Origin: Maribacter vaceletii
GTDB taxonomy: Bacteria > Bacteroidota > Bacteroidia > Flavobacteriales > Flavobacteriaceae
Assembly (NCBI RefSeq): GCF_003634105.1
Contig: NZ_RBIQ01000007.1
Coordinates: forward strand, 1,178,001-1,242,000
Direction: 5' to 3'
Length of the DNA: 64,000 bases
The position numbers and the translations under genes were made by a program. Each line of letters starts with the position of its first letter. The first letter of the stretch is position 1. Below, in pieces: positions 44,665 through 55,097 of this stretch. The notes under the pieces are model-generated. The model saw only the letters and a program-made list of their open reading frames with translations. It did no database searches and was not told where the DNA came from.

Positions 44665-45780
44665 ATGTCACAAATAGTAGAAGGGGATAAGGATTTTATG
44701 CCTATTAACGGAACTGATTATTTAGAATTTTATGTTAGTAATGCCAAGCAAGCAGCACATTATTATAAATCTGCTTTCGGTTTTAAATCCTTAGCGTATA
44801 AAGGATTAGAGACTGGAAGTAAGGAGTTAGAGTCTTATGTAGTAGTACAAGATAAAATACGTTTGGTTTTAACTTCTCCTTTAAAAAGTGGAACAGAAGT
44901 TGGCAAACATATAGACAAGCATGGTGATGGTGTAAAAGTTACTGCTCTTTGGGTAGATGATGCTACTTATGCGTATAATGAAGCTATAAAGAGAGGAGCA
45001 ACACATTATATGAAACCAGTAACAGAAAAGGATGAACATGGAGAAGTAGTGCGTTCTGGAATCTATTCTTACGGAGAGGTTGTACATATTTTTGTAGAAC
45101 GTAAAAATTATAATGGCGTGTTTTTACCAGGTTTTGTTGCTTGGGAAACGGCTAATTACAATCCAGAGCCAGTTGGACTTAAATATGTGGATCACATGGT
45201 TGGTAATGTAGCTTTAGGACAAATGAACCATTGGGTAAAATTCTATGAAGAAGTAATGGGTTTTACACAAATTATGTCTTTTGATGATAAAGATATTTCT
45301 ACAGAATTTACAGCTTTAATGAGTAAAGTAATGAGTTCTGGTAATGGCAGAATTAAATTTCCTATAAATGAGCCAGCACCAGGACTAAAGAAATCGCAGG
45401 TAGATGAGTATTTAGAGTTCTATGAAGGTGAAGGGGTACAGCACATTGCTGTAGCAACCGATAATATTGTAAAAACAGTAACAGAATTAAGAGATAGAGG
45501 CGTAGAATTTTTGAGAGTACCAGATTCTTATTATGATGTTTTAACTGAAAGAGTTGGTAAAATTGATGAGGATATAGAGGCGCTTAGACCTTTAGGAATT
45601 TTAGTAGACCGTGATGATGAAGGGTACTTACTACAAATATTTACTAAAACAGTACAAGCAAGACCCACTATGTTTTTTGAAATAATACAACGTAAGGGAG
45701 CAACTTCTTTTGGAAAAGGAAATTTTAAAGCTTTGTTTGAAGCCTTAGAAAGAGAACAAGAACTAAGAGGAACTTTATAA
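44665..45780 (+). CDS. hppD: 4-Hydroxyphenylpyruvate dioxygenase
   Basis: Converts 4-hydroxyphenylpyruvate to homogentisate. The vicinal-oxygen-chelate fold is duplicated; the C-terminal half carries the iron ligands H177 (VDHMVG), H260 (VQHIAV) and E339 (MFFEIIQRKG). At 371 aa it has the bacterial length. The final gene of the tyrosine operon, it ends in a strong terminator 20 bp later. Together with hmgA and fahA it gives three of four steps from hydroxyphenylpyruvate to fumarate and acetoacetate. Confidence 0.97.
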   Translation: MSQIVEGDKDFMPINGTDYLEFYVSNAKQAAHYYKSAFGFKSLAYKGLETGSKELESYVVVQDKIRLVLTSPLKSGTEVGKHIDKHGDGVKVTALWVDDATYAYNEAIKRGATHYMKPVTEKDEHGEVVRSGIYSYGEVVHIFVERKNYNGVFLPGFVAWETANYNPEPVGLKYVDHMVGNVALGQMNHWVKFYEEVMGFTQIMSFDDKDISTEFTALMSKVMSSGNGRIKFPINEPAPGLKKSQVDEYLEFYEGEGVQHIAVATDNIVKTVTELRDRGVEFLRVPDSYYDVLTERVGKIDEDIEALRPLGILVDRDDEGYLLQIFTKTVQARPTMFFEIIQRKGATSFGKGNFKALFEALEREQELRGTL

Positions 45781-45800
45781 GCTTAAATCCTCTTATTAAT

Positions 45801-45838
45801 AAAAGCTCCAATATTTATGTAAATATTGGAGCTTTTTT
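45801..45838 (+). terminator. Strong terminator after hppD
   Basis: AGCTCCAATATTT and AAATATTGGAGCT form a 13-bp perfect stem with loop ATGT, followed by six T residues. Confidence 0.9.
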
Positions 45839-45944
45839 GTTGATAACCTCTTTTATTACTAACCAATATTTACTTCTCTTTAGCTGACTTATTTAATACT
45901 TTTGGAAGTATATTTTGATAGGATATAATTTGAAAATAAACAAT

Positions 45945-46658
45945 ATGAAAGATTTACAAGGAAAAGTAGCATATATAACAGGAGGCTCTAAAGGAATTGG
46001 TTTTGGAATAGCAAAAAAACTAATTGAAGTGGGAATGAAAGTTGCTATTAGTGGTAGAACCTTAAAAACAGTTGAAAAGGCGTCAGAATATTTAGAAAAC
46101 AATGAGAATGTATTGGCCTTATCGTCTGATGTTACTAAACTAGAAGAGGAGCAAAAAGCTATTGCTACAATTATAAAAAAATGGGGGAAAGTAGATGTTG
46201 TTTTGGCAAACGCAGGGGTAGGTCATTTTGCACCAATAGACCAAATGTCTACCAGTGATTGGCAAGCTATGATAGATACCAATTTAAGTGGTGTTTTTCA
46301 TACCTTAAAAGCATCTGTAGAAGCTTTAAAGAAAACAGAGGGATATTATATTACGTTGGCTAGCTTAGCAGGGGCAAATTTTTTTGCAAATGGTGCGGGT
46401 TATAATGCTACTAAATTTGGAGTTGTTGGTTTTACACAAGCAGCTATGCTAGATTTACGTCAGTACGGTGTTAAGGTGTCTACCATAATGCCAGGGTCTG
46501 TATCTACAGAATTTGCAGGAAATTCTCCATCAGATAAAGATGCATGGAAAATACAACCAGAGGATATTGGGGAATTGGTTTTAGATTTGCTAAAAATGCA
46601 CCCAAGAACGTTACCTAGTAAAATAGAAGTAAGACCTACTAGACCAGATAAAAAATAA
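45945..46658 (+). CDS. Short-chain dehydrogenase/reductase (SDR), FabG-like
   Basis: A 237-aa NAD(P)-binding Rossmann protein. The cofactor motif is TGGSKGIGFGIA (about 11-22), NAGVG is at about 88-92, and the catalytic tetrad has Y-x3-K in GYNATKFG (near 155-162). The tail MPGSVSTEF is typical of the classical SDR class. Substrate unknown; 3-ketoacyl or sugar reductase are options. I chose ATG 45945 since an upstream in-frame TTG at 45915 precedes unlike residues. It converges with addB, stops 2 bp apart. Confidence 0.88.
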   Translation: MKDLQGKVAYITGGSKGIGFGIAKKLIEVGMKVAISGRTLKTVEKASEYLENNENVLALSSDVTKLEEEQKAIATIIKKWGKVDVVLANAGVGHFAPIDQMSTSDWQAMIDTNLSGVFHTLKASVEALKKTEGYYITLASLAGANFFANGAGYNATKFGVVGFTQAAMLDLRQYGVKVSTIMPGSVSTEFAGNSPSDKDAWKIQPEDIGELVLDLLKMHPRTLPSKIEVRPTRPDKK

Positions 46659-46660
46659 TC

Positions 46661-49408
46661 TTAAACTTCTTTTTCTGTGAAAGGAATATTAGGATTACAA
46701 ATTTCTAAAATAAGACGCTTGAGCTCTACTAAAAATAGATCAAGCGTTTCTTTATTTATTAGAGCATCTTCTGCACTTTTTTTAGGTCCTTTAGGAGTAT
46801 TAAATTTTAAGATTCCTGCTTTAAGATTTTTAAAAGTTATAATACCTGCCTGTATTTCAGAAATAGGGTTTTTAGCATCAAACATTACGCTATAGCAAAG
46901 TAACTGAAAAGCCTTACTAAAGGAATAATCTGTAATACAATCTTCCCAATTCTTTATAGAGACATTTTTAAGCTCTACTCTTCCGGTCTTATAGTCTATA
47001 ATTCTTAAGACACCGTTTTCTTCATCAATACGGTCTAGTTTACCTTTTAAAATTACTGGGTAGTCTAGTTCTGGAAAATTAAGGGTAACTCTAAGGTTTT
47101 GTTCCAGTCCAATTATTTTTATAGAATTTTGTTTTACTTGGTCAATCTCTAAATTTATAAACCGTTCTATATATCGTAGAATAACATTGTACGCAATTAA
47201 GTTTTTACCATAGTTTATGTCTCCCTCGGCATATGTTTTGGCAAAGTGTTTTTTTACTAGTGGTTTAATATTTTTTTTAGCCTCATTTAGTAAATTAACC
47301 TCTAACTTTTTTCCAATAAAAGGAGTATATAAATCTTCTAAAGTATCGTGTACAATAGTACCAAAAGTATTTGCAGCAACTGTTTCTTCTACTGCTAATA
47401 GGTCATCTATTTTTAAGAGGTTTCTTTTATAAAAATCTATTGGATTGCGAATATAATTACTTAATGAAGTTGGGGAAAAACCATTGGTAGCATGGTTTTT
47501 AATTAGGGTTAATAAAGCTATATCTTTTTCTATTATTTCATCCTTTTTTAGGTAGGGAACAACCTCTGGAGTCGCAATTTTTTCCGTAATATCAGCAATT
47601 TTATCTTCGTCAGTTAAGAGTTGTGTAATAAGCCTACTTTTCTCTCCGCCTTCTAACACATCTGGTTCTGTGTTGTAAATGAGGTAAATGTTTTTTGCAC
47701 GTTGTAATATTCTATAAAAATGATAGGTATAAACAGCATCTTTCTCCTTATAGGTTGGTAGCCCATGCGCTATTTTTAAATCAAAAGGAATAAAAGAATT
47801 ATTAGATTTACCTGAGGGTAAAATACCTTCGTTTACAGAAGTTATAATTACGGTTTCAAAATCTAAATTTCTACTTTCTAGCATACCCATAATTTGAAGC
47901 CCTTCTATAGGGTCTCCTCTAAAATCTACTGTTTCTGAAGATAAAAGCTCGTTGTAAAGACTTAAGAGCGATTTTAAATCGTTTACATAGTTATGTTCCT
48001 TTAATAATGTGGAAAGTTGGTTAAACAAGCTGTTAAAACGAAATAAATATTCCAGAGCTAATGCGTTAGCTTGTTCGGTATAAATTTCTCTTAATTCTGC
48101 AATAATGGTGAGGCATCTTTTAGTAAACGATAAGGGGGTAAAATTAATTTCTTGAAACAAGGAGGCTATAGAATTTTTGTCTTTTGAAACACTTTTAATT
48201 TTTTCTGGAGTTATATAGGACCAATTTTTAGTTTTTATGGCATTACTTATTGTAATGCTATTATTGTCTTCCTTATTATTTAGATACGATGTTGTAGTTG
48301 GATGCGATAAAAAATCTAGTAGTATAGAGTAGAACCAACCTTTAGAATTTCGAGTAATATACAATTCAAAAAAGAGTTTAAAAAAACTAGCTAAAGGCGT
48401 TTTTTCTAAACTATACCCCATGGTAATATTTACCGAGTTAATTTCTTGCGGAATAGAGTTTAGTATTGGGTTTAGTAATGTTTCATCTGCCAAAATTACT
48501 GCGGTATTCTTTATAGAGGTAGACGATTTTTCTTTTAATTCTTTTAGTAGGTTACCAACATATTTAGCTTGCGAAATATTTTTTGGGGTGCCTACTATTT
48601 CAATTTTTTTGGATTCTGAATAGTAATTACTAACCCCTTTAAATTCATTAGAAATAAAGTGATTCCATTTCTTTTTATGATCTCTAAGAAAAAGACCAGC
48701 ATCGTGAACAGGGTCTTTTAAGAAACTAGTATCTATATCCCAAAATATGTCGGAGCTATGTTGTTCTAGGATTTGTTGTATTATAATACTTTCAGATTCG
48801 TTTAGGGCATTAAATCCTAAAAAAATAAATGTTTTGTCTTTATTTTCTTCTAAATAGGATTTTAATTTACTGCAAGCTGTTCTGTAAACAAGACCTTGAT
48901 GTCCTTTATTTTGTTTTAATAGAGCAGCGTTAAACGCTTTGTAAATAGCATCTAAATTATTCCAAAAAAGAAGGTAATCCACCATTAATTGGGTTTTTGG
49001 TGCTTCTGGAGACCAATGGGTTATTTCTTGTATTGCAGATAAATTAGAGAAAAGTTTCTTGGTATCTATTAAATAACGGTCTATTTCATTAAAATCTTGA
49101 AGTAGTGTTTGTCCCCATTTAGAAAAGGAATAGAATGTTTCTATTTCTTTGGGTTTACTATTTAAATAGGTGTTATAAAGCGCAAAAAGTTGTTCAATGT
49201 TAGATGCATAGGAGAGGCCAGATATTTTTTCTATGAATGTTTCTATACTCCATATATCTGGTGCAAATTCTGTTTTTGTTGCTTTTTTTGCAATAGAATT
49301 TTTTAAAAATGTACCTGCTCTTTTACTAGGTAAAATAAATATATGATTACTAAGACTACTATTTTGGGAAAGTATTTTATCTAATACTTCTTCTAAAAAT
49401 CCATTCAT
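46661..49408 (-). CDS. addB: AddB-like PD-(D/E)XK nuclease subunit (helicase-exonuclease)
   Basis: A 915-aa protein of the AddAB/RecBCD-type double-strand-break repair machine. The N-terminal inactivated helicase lobe has IFILPSKRAGTFLKNSI, and GMLESRNLDFETVIITSVNEGILPSG is typical of helicase-like domains. A C-terminal PD-(D/E)XK nuclease, GKLDRIDEENGVLRIIDYKTGR near residue 800, has D-x12-D-x-K. In many bacteria AddB has four iron-sulfur cysteines around the nuclease; no such clear set is seen here. The addA partner lies 1.6 kb upstream, beyond ompA. Confidence 0.88.
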   Translation of the reverse strand: MNGFLEEVLDKILSQNSSLSNHIFILPSKRAGTFLKNSIAKKATKTEFAPDIWSIETFIEKISGLSYASNIEQLFALYNTYLNSKPKEIETFYSFSKWGQTLLQDFNEIDRYLIDTKKLFSNLSAIQEITHWSPEAPKTQLMVDYLLFWNNLDAIYKAFNAALLKQNKGHQGLVYRTACSKLKSYLEENKDKTFIFLGFNALNESESIIIQQILEQHSSDIFWDIDTSFLKDPVHDAGLFLRDHKKKWNHFISNEFKGVSNYYSESKKIEIVGTPKNISQAKYVGNLLKELKEKSSTSIKNTAVILADETLLNPILNSIPQEINSVNITMGYSLEKTPLASFFKLFFELYITRNSKGWFYSILLDFLSHPTTTSYLNNKEDNNSITISNAIKTKNWSYITPEKIKSVSKDKNSIASLFQEINFTPLSFTKRCLTIIAELREIYTEQANALALEYLFRFNSLFNQLSTLLKEHNYVNDLKSLLSLYNELLSSETVDFRGDPIEGLQIMGMLESRNLDFETVIITSVNEGILPSGKSNNSFIPFDLKIAHGLPTYKEKDAVYTYHFYRILQRAKNIYLIYNTEPDVLEGGEKSRLITQLLTDEDKIADITEKIATPEVVPYLKKDEIIEKDIALLTLIKNHATNGFSPTSLSNYIRNPIDFYKRNLLKIDDLLAVEETVAANTFGTIVHDTLEDLYTPFIGKKLEVNLLNEAKKNIKPLVKKHFAKTYAEGDINYGKNLIAYNVILRYIERFINLEIDQVKQNSIKIIGLEQNLRVTLNFPELDYPVILKGKLDRIDEENGVLRIIDYKTGRVELKNVSIKNWEDCITDYSFSKAFQLLCYSVMFDAKNPISEIQAGIITFKNLKAGILKFNTPKGPKKSAEDALINKETLDLFLVELKRLILEICNPNIPFTEKEV

Positions 49409-49420
49409 TTTTAAATATAA

Positions 49421-49448
49421 AAAAAGCTCCGCAATTGCGGAGCTTTAT
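49421..49448 (-). terminator. Terminator downstream of the ompA-like gene
   Basis: A perfect palindrome GCTCCGCAATTGCGGAGC; on the minus strand it is followed by seven T residues. It separates ompA transcription from addB. Confidence 0.88.
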
Positions 49449-49473
49449 ATTATAATAAGAGTGTTAAATATTC

Positions 49474-50820
49474 TTATTTAACTAAGTTAATTTCAACTCT
49501 TCTGTTAGATTTTCTACCAGCTCTAGTATTGTTAGTAGCTATAGGCTTATCTTCTCCGTATCCAATAGCTGTTAATCTATCAGAACCAATTCCTTTATCA
49601 ATTAAGAAATCACGAACTGAATTAGCTCTAGAATCAGATAATTTTTGGTTTAATTTAGCACTACCAACGCTATCTGTATGACCTTCTACTGTAAATTTAG
49701 CAGTTGGGTACTCAGCTAAGATTGTGATAATATCAACCATTACAGCAGTAGATTCTGCTTTGATAGAAGATTTACCTGTATCAAATAAGATAGTTCTTGC
49801 ATATTCATTTAATTGTTTCTGAACTTCTTCAGTTACTTCAGGACAACCGTTGTTAGCAACAGTACCAGCAACTTCTGGACAAGCATCATCTTTATCTAAA
49901 ACGCTATCTCCATCTTTATCAGCCCAAGGACAACCTTTGTTTTCAGCAGGACCTGCTTCTTGAGGACATTCGTCATCTTTATCAGCAACACCGTCACCGT
50001 CAGCATCAGGACAACCAGCTAAAGCAGCTAAACCAGCAACTTCTGGACAAGCATCATCTTTATCAGCAACACCGTCACCGTCAGAATCAGGACAACCATT
50101 CATTTCTTTAGTACCAGCAGCATTAGGACAAGCATCTTTGCTATCCTCTATACCATCGCCATCAGCATCAGGACAACCGTTGAAAGCTTCTAAACCAGCA
50201 ACTTCTGGACAAGCATCATCTTTATCATAAACACCATCACCGTCTGTATCAGTACCACCAAACTTAATAGCTATACCAGCCATATGTTGCCAGTGAGATA
50301 CTAAGTAATCTTCAAAAGAATGCTTATATGATGATTGAACTGTAAGACCAATGTTTTCTGTGAACCAAAAGTTAACACCAACACCTGCATTTGCAGTACC
50401 AGCACCAATTTCATCAATCCAAGAATAACCACCACCTATTTCAGCGAATGGGTCAATACAAGTGTTTTGTAAGAAGTTGTACTTAATAGTACCATCTATA
50501 CCGTAGTAAGATAAGTCATCTCTACTATCGTCTCCCCACTTGCTAATTTTGTTTAAAGAACCTTTAGCTCCAACAGAGAAACCACCACCAACGTTTTTAG
50601 ATACTCCTATATAAGAGATAGATGGTAAAATGTTCCAGTGGTCAGTTGCATTAAAAAGCTCATTTCCAAAAGAACTGTTTGGGAAATCACCTGTAGGGTA
50701 TACGTCAACTGCATTAACCCCAAAAGTAACCTGCCATGGGTTATTTTCGTCCTGCGCTTGTATGTTGTTAAAACCTACAACAAGTAGAGCAACAACCAAT
50801 AATTTGCTAAGATGTTTCAT
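49474..50820 (-). CDS. OmpA family outer membrane protein with thrombospondin type 3 repeats
   Basis: A 448-aa outer membrane protein. Signal peptide about 1-22 (FNNIQAQ). An N-terminal eight-stranded barrel (residues about 30-190) is followed by calcium-binding TSP3 repeats, at least five copies of DxDGDGVxDKDDxCPEVAG, spanning about 192-325. The C-terminal peptidoglycan-binding OmpA domain has [34 protein letters not shown] and the terminal RRVEINLVK. It anchors the outer membrane to the wall. The ATG at 50820 is preferred to an in-frame TTG six bases upstream. Its promoter is strong. Confidence 0.94.
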   Translation of the reverse strand: MKHLSKLLVVALLVVGFNNIQAQDENNPWQVTFGVNAVDVYPTGDFPNSSFGNELFNATDHWNILPSISYIGVSKNVGGGFSVGAKGSLNKISKWGDDSRDDLSYYGIDGTIKYNFLQNTCIDPFAEIGGGYSWIDEIGAGTANAGVGVNFWFTENIGLTVQSSYKHSFEDYLVSHWQHMAGIAIKFGGTDTDGDGVYDKDDACPEVAGLEAFNGCPDADGDGIEDSKDACPNAAGTKEMNGCPDSDGDGVADKDDACPEVAGLAALAGCPDADGDGVADKDDECPQEAGPAENKGCPWADKDGDSVLDKDDACPEVAGTVANNGCPEVTEEVQKQLNEYARTILFDTGKSSIKAESTAVMVDIITILAEYPTAKFTVEGHTDSVGSAKLNQKLSDSRANSVRDFLIDKGIGSDRLTAIGYGEDKPIATNNTRAGRKSNRRVEINLVK

Positions 50821-50854
50821 GTTCAAATTTTTAAGTTTAAGTGTTTATTAGCTG

Positions 50855-50885
50855 CAAATGTAAGTTGTTAAATATTATTAACAAA
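50855..50885 (-). promoter_or_regulatory. Promoter of the ompA-like gene
   Basis: On the minus strand TTTG (50885-50882), 19 nt, then TACATTTG (50862-50855), an exact match to the Bacteroidetes consensus. It lies 35 nt upstream of the start. Confidence 0.8.
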
Positions 50886-51011
50886 ATCAATTTCCTATTT
50901 TTTTTAACGCTTTTTATAGAAAAAAGCATGCATTTTGTCGAATTTTAACATTCTTCTTGTAGTAGTTTGCCCCATATTATTCCTAAATATATGTGCATGA
51001 GTACCATAGCA

Positions 51012-54000
51012 TTATATATATTCTATTTCTATTTTTTTATTTATATATATAATAATTTTATTTTTTATTTGAAAGCCCATATCTTTAAGAGCGTCACAAT
51101 ATTCATAAACTTGTTGGTAATATCGCGGGTTTTTCTTTCCAGTTTTATAATCTATAACCGTTGCTTCTTTATTATTTATGATTACCCTATCCGGTCTTAA
51201 TAGTTTTCCTTCTTTTGTAATTATCTCTTTTTCGTTATTAACAATAATAGTACCTTGATAAAATTCTTTTAATTCTGGATGACTTATAATTTCTTTTAAT
51301 TTACTAGTAATAACTTCTACATCCTCATTATTTATTTCTCCAACAGTAATAGCTTTATTTACGGCACTATTTATATCTTCTTTGTTTTTTATATTGCTTA
51401 AAATATTATGGTATAAATTTCCCGTATTTATAGCATCTTCCCTAGAGGTGTTCCATAACATACCAGATGTTGTTATTATATTAAAACTTGGCCGGTCCTT
51501 TTCTGTATATATATAAGGTATACTATTAAGGGTATTTGTATTATCTTTTTCTTTAGTATCTGGTAGAGTGCCAAAAGTATACTCTAGAGTATCAAGGTTC
51601 CAAAGGTTATTTTGTGTTAGATAATCTATAAACATTCCCGCATAGGATGTTTTTTTATAACTACCACTTTTATTAAGTTCTTTCTTTGTATAAATATATA
51701 ATGCCTTAACCGCTCTTGTTAGTGCTACATAAAGAACATTAAAAGCATCTAACTCTAACTTTTGTTCTTCATTATTATATAGATATTCTGCAGTAGTATT
51801 ATAATTAATAACTTCTTGTTTTTTACTAACTAGTAGTTCTTTAAAATTCTCAGATGTTTTTAGTGTATTCGGTAACCAAAGCTTTGGGTCTATTTCTTCA
51901 TTAAAATTAGTAGTTGCAAAAGGGAAAATAACAATATTAAACTCTAAACCTTTAGATTTATGAACGGTCATTATTTGTACAGCATTCATAGTTTCAGGCG
52001 CACTGATACTAAGGGAATCTTCTTTTTTTGTCCAATAGTTTAAAAAGGTTTGCAAATCTGCACTATTTTGTTGTTCTACTTCTAATACAACATCTAAAAA
52101 ATAGTTTATATAAGCGTCAGAATTCTCCGCTAAATTAAACTGCTTAATGGCGTATTCTACGGTATCAAAAACAGATGCTTGTTCTATTTGCGATGTATTG
52201 TAGTTAAAATTTGTATTAAATAATTCTTGAATAGCATTTATATTAGAGGCTATGTAGTTGTGTTTGTTTTTTTTGTCCTGAGATAAAAATTGAAGTAGTA
52301 AATAGTTGTTTTCTAAATCATCTGGTTGTAAGTTATATTTTAAGAGAGATATTAAGAAAAGAACTTTTGGACTATTCTTAAGAAGTAAGCTTTCTGATGA
52401 TACTATCGGAATTTTATGTTGCATTAAAAAATTTGCAATTAAAATACCATGTTTCTTTTTACGAGTAATTATACAAATGTCTTTATAATTATAGCCTTCT
52501 TTTTTTACGTTATGTATGGTTTCTAGTACTTTTTCACAGTAATTTTCATCGTCACTATTTTCTTCTTCTAAAAAGGTAAGAGAAACTAAACCTCCTTTTT
52601 TGGTGTTACTACCTTGTTTATTACCTTCTATGAATAAATCTTTATAACTGTTATTATTTAAAAAAGGACTAGTAGTTGTAAAAAAAGAATTGTTAAACTC
52701 TATTATCTCTTCATAACTACGATAATTATTTGGTAGGCTATTAATGTTTGGAGGTATAACAAAAGGATTTGTTTTATTATTTGCTAGGTTTAAAAATTGT
52801 TCTGCTTTTCCTCCTCGCCATCTATATATTGCTTGTTTAGCATCACCAACCAAAAATAAGGAACCTGTTTTTCCAGATAAATCTTCACTTTCTAATGCAT
52901 TACTCATTAATGGCGTTAAGTTATTCCATTGCATCTCAGAAGTGTCTTGAAATTCATCTACAAAATAATGTCTATATTTTTCTCCTAACCTTTCATAAAT
53001 AAAAGGAGCAGGTTGGTTTTTTATTTCATTAGAAATTATAGTATTAAATTCTGAGATAGAAAGCTGGTCTTTTTCTTTTTGAATGTTTTTTACTTCTTGT
53101 TGTATAGCGTTTAGTACAGTTAAAGGGACTAAATTTTTATATGCATTTTTATAAAAAGCTCTGGAGTATAAAAGTTTTTTTATAGCTATATAGCACTCTA
53201 ATAGTTGTTTAGAAAGCTCTTCTGTAGGTTTAGAAATAGTTTTTTTTACTATTTCATTATCCATTAAATTTTGTTCTAATTTATTATTGTATAGTTTGTT
53301 AGGTTCAAATATATCCTCTCCAATTTTTTTAAAATGATTAGGAAGAGTTGCTCTTGGAAAATCACTGAATTCAAACCCCGATTCTTGTATTAAAAGCAAT
53401 GTATTTTTTGCTACATCTTTAACATCAGCTTCTATTTTAGAAATTTCTTGTACTAAATCTTTCTTTAGTTTTAAAAAATCATCTAAGCTTTTTGATTTAA
53501 GCGCTTCTAAATGTTTTGCTTGATTTTCATTAAAAAGTAGTTTCCCTATTTTGTTTAAATCTATAGCAATATCCCAACTTTTATCATCATCTATCTTTTC
53601 TATTGCAAAATCTAAAAGTACTTTGGTAAGTTTTTTATTAGAACCTGCTTTGTTTATTAAAGAAGATACAGCTTCATCTAATAATAAGGAAGTATCTAGA
53701 ACAACTTCAAAATTTTGAGGCAATTTTAAATCTTTCGCAAAAGTACGTATAAGCCTATGTGTAAATTTATCTATGGTAGAAATATCAAAAAAAGCATAAT
53801 TATGTAAAATATTTTTTAGCACTTTTTTACTCTTTTCTTGTAAGGTAGCAGCATCTATTTTTAGCTCTTTCATAATATCTAAAAACATGGCCGATGCCTC
53901 ATTTATAGATTTAGTTTTACTAAACTCAAATAAACTTTGAACAATACGCTGTTTCATTTCATTTACAGCTTTATTGGTAAATGTTATGGCTAGTATTTGT

Positions 54001-54110
54001 TTAAAAGAATGTGTTGATGACAGTATGGTTTTTATGTATTCTTTAGAAAGTACATAGGTTTTTCCGGAACCTGCGGAGGCATTGTATATTTTATAAGAAG
54101 CTTCTTGCAA
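51012..54110 (-). CDS. addA: AddA-like UvrD/Rep-type helicase-nuclease subunit
   Basis: A 1032-aa SF1A helicase with a C-terminal nuclease. Walker A is NASAGSGKTY at residues 9-18, motif II VDEFQDTSEMQW near 375, motif V/VI TVHKSKGLEF and LYVALTRAVKAL, and the nuclease site PDRVIINNKEATVIDYKTGK near 985. It pairs with AddB to process DNA ends for RecA. The start must be TTG at 54110: an in-frame TAA sits three codons upstream (TAA AAC ACA TTG), and the Walker A motif begins eight codons in, leaving no room for an ATG. Confidence 0.92.
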   Translation of the reverse strand: MQEASYKIYNASAGSGKTYVLSKEYIKTILSSTHSFKQILAITFTNKAVNEMKQRIVQSLFEFSKTKSINEASAMFLDIMKELKIDAATLQEKSKKVLKNILHNYAFFDISTIDKFTHRLIRTFAKDLKLPQNFEVVLDTSLLLDEAVSSLINKAGSNKKLTKVLLDFAIEKIDDDKSWDIAIDLNKIGKLLFNENQAKHLEALKSKSLDDFLKLKKDLVQEISKIEADVKDVAKNTLLLIQESGFEFSDFPRATLPNHFKKIGEDIFEPNKLYNNKLEQNLMDNEIVKKTISKPTEELSKQLLECYIAIKKLLYSRAFYKNAYKNLVPLTVLNAIQQEVKNIQKEKDQLSISEFNTIISNEIKNQPAPFIYERLGEKYRHYFVDEFQDTSEMQWNNLTPLMSNALESEDLSGKTGSLFLVGDAKQAIYRWRGGKAEQFLNLANNKTNPFVIPPNINSLPNNYRSYEEIIEFNNSFFTTTSPFLNNNSYKDLFIEGNKQGSNTKKGGLVSLTFLEEENSDDENYCEKVLETIHNVKKEGYNYKDICIITRKKKHGILIANFLMQHKIPIVSSESLLLKNSPKVLFLISLLKYNLQPDDLENNYLLLQFLSQDKKNKHNYIASNINAIQELFNTNFNYNTSQIEQASVFDTVEYAIKQFNLAENSDAYINYFLDVVLEVEQQNSADLQTFLNYWTKKEDSLSISAPETMNAVQIMTVHKSKGLEFNIVIFPFATTNFNEEIDPKLWLPNTLKTSENFKELLVSKKQEVINYNTTAEYLYNNEEQKLELDAFNVLYVALTRAVKALYIYTKKELNKSGSYKKTSYAGMFIDYLTQNNLWNLDTLEYTFGTLPDTKEKDNTNTLNSIPYIYTEKDRPSFNIITTSGMLWNTSREDAINTGNLYHNILSNIKNKEDINSAVNKAITVGEINNEDVEVITSKLKEIISHPELKEFYQGTIIVNNEKEIITKEGKLLRPDRVIINNKEATVIDYKTGKKNPRYYQQVYEYCDALKDMGFQIKNKIIIYINKKIEIEYI

Positions 54111-54163
54111 TGTGTTTTATATGCAAAGTACAAAATTATGTATAGTTCTTAACAAAGAATTAA

Positions 54164-54194
54164 TTGAATGTGACACTTAAAAACAGTAAATTTG
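54164..54194 (+). promoter_or_regulatory. sodA promoter
   Basis: TTG at 54164-54166, 20 nt, then TAAATTTG at 54187-54194. The start codon follows 34 nt later. Confidence 0.78.
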
Positions 54195-54228
54195 ATACAG
54201 GAAATTAATTAATAAAAATATAGAAATT

Positions 54229-54837
54229 ATGGCTTTTGAACTACCAAAACTACCGTACGCTTATGATGCGTTAGAACCACATATTGATGCAAGAACTATG
54301 GAAATACACCATACTAAGCACCATAACGGGTATACAACTAAATTAAATGGTGCTATTGAGGGTACTGCTTTAGAAGGAAAATCTATTGATGCTATTCTAG
54401 CTACTTTAGATATGTCTAACGGAGCTGTAAGAAATAATGGCGGAGGTTTTTATAACCACTCATTATTTTGGGAAATACTTTCTCCAAATGGTGGAGGGGA
54501 ACCTTCAGGAGAATTAGCAAGTGCAATAACTTCTGCATTTGGTTCTTTTGAAGAGTTTAAAAATAAATTTAGTAGTGCTGCTGGAACAAGATTTGGTTCT
54601 GGTTGGGCATGGCTTTGTGTGCATAAAGGTGGGAAAGTAGAAGTTTGTTCTACACCAAACCAAGACAACCCATTAATGCCAGAAACTGGTTGTGGTGGTT
54701 TTCCTATTTTAGGTTTAGATGTATGGGAACATGCTTACTACTTAAATTACCAAAACAGAAGACCAGATTACGTTAATGCATTTTTTAATGTAATTAATTG
54801 GGATAAAGTTTCTGCTTTATATGAAGCAAATAAATAA
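54229..54837 (+). CDS. sodA: Superoxide dismutase, Mn-type (Fe/Mn family)
   Basis: Dismutes superoxide in the cytosol. Metal ligands are visible in HTKHHNGYT (H28 region), [11 protein letters not shown] (H near 82), and DVWEHAYYL (D near 164, H near 168). The pair [11 protein letters not shown] and TPNQDNPLM has the glycine and glutamine pattern of manganese-type enzymes rather than iron types, though many are cambialistic. The 202-aa length is normal. It has its own promoter and a strong terminator, and is followed by a minus-strand small-RNA array. Confidence 0.97.
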   Translation: MAFELPKLPYAYDALEPHIDARTMEIHHTKHHNGYTTKLNGAIEGTALEGKSIDAILATLDMSNGAVRNNGGGFYNHSLFWEILSPNGGGEPSGELASAITSAFGSFEEFKNKFSSAAGTRFGSGWAWLCVHKGGKVEVCSTPNQDNPLMPETGCGGFPILGLDVWEHAYYLNYQNRRPDYVNAFFNVINWDKVSALYEANK

Positions 54838-54870
54838 GATTTATTATAGGAACACTATAATAATCAGCTT

Positions 54871-54909
54871 AAAAGCCGCCTTGTTTAAAAAAACAAGGCG
54901 GCTTTTTTT
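54871..54909 (+). terminator. sodA terminator
   Basis: AAAGCCGCCTTGTTT and AAACAAGGCGGCTTT form a 15-bp perfect stem with a short A-rich loop, followed by a run of T. Its T-run meets that of the last small-RNA unit from the other side. Confidence 0.9.
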
Positions 54910-54912
54910 GTA

Positions 54913-54986
54913 ATAGAAAAGGGCGGAGAAGTCTCCACCCTTTTCGTCCCAAATCTTACCATAAACTTAACCTACTTATGCTATGG
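54913..54986 (-). ncRNA. Small-RNA unit 5 of 5 (putative sRNA, most divergent)
   Basis: A -7 variant TAATTTAG (54999-54992), again 5 nt before CCATAG. The core has one change that turns the outer pairing into CCATA/TATGG. The terminator is GGGTGGAGA-CT-TCTCCGCCC followed by TTTT, again with compensated bases. It runs tail to tail into the sodA terminator. Confidence 0.72.
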
Positions 54987-55097
54987 CGAAACTAAATTAC
55001 TGGTATTGTGGGACATAAAAAAGTAATTTTAACAAATTTTTTTTGTCGGAATAGAACAAAATGAAGGATTTATCTTGTTAAATGTCTGGTTTTCAGC

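Noticed and set aside
44267-44671. Minus-strand frame of 134 codons opposite the flavin reductase gene
   Set aside because: Antisense to a supported gene, no recognisable domain, composition of a shadow frame.
49421-49448. Regulatory operator between addB and ompA
   Set aside because: The palindrome is GC-rich, follows the ompA stop codon and is followed by a T-run on the minus strand, so it is a terminator.
50967-51200. Plus-strand frame rich in Phe, Tyr and Ile
   Set aside because: Lies in an AT-rich gap and over the end of addA; no start context, no family; low-complexity shadow.
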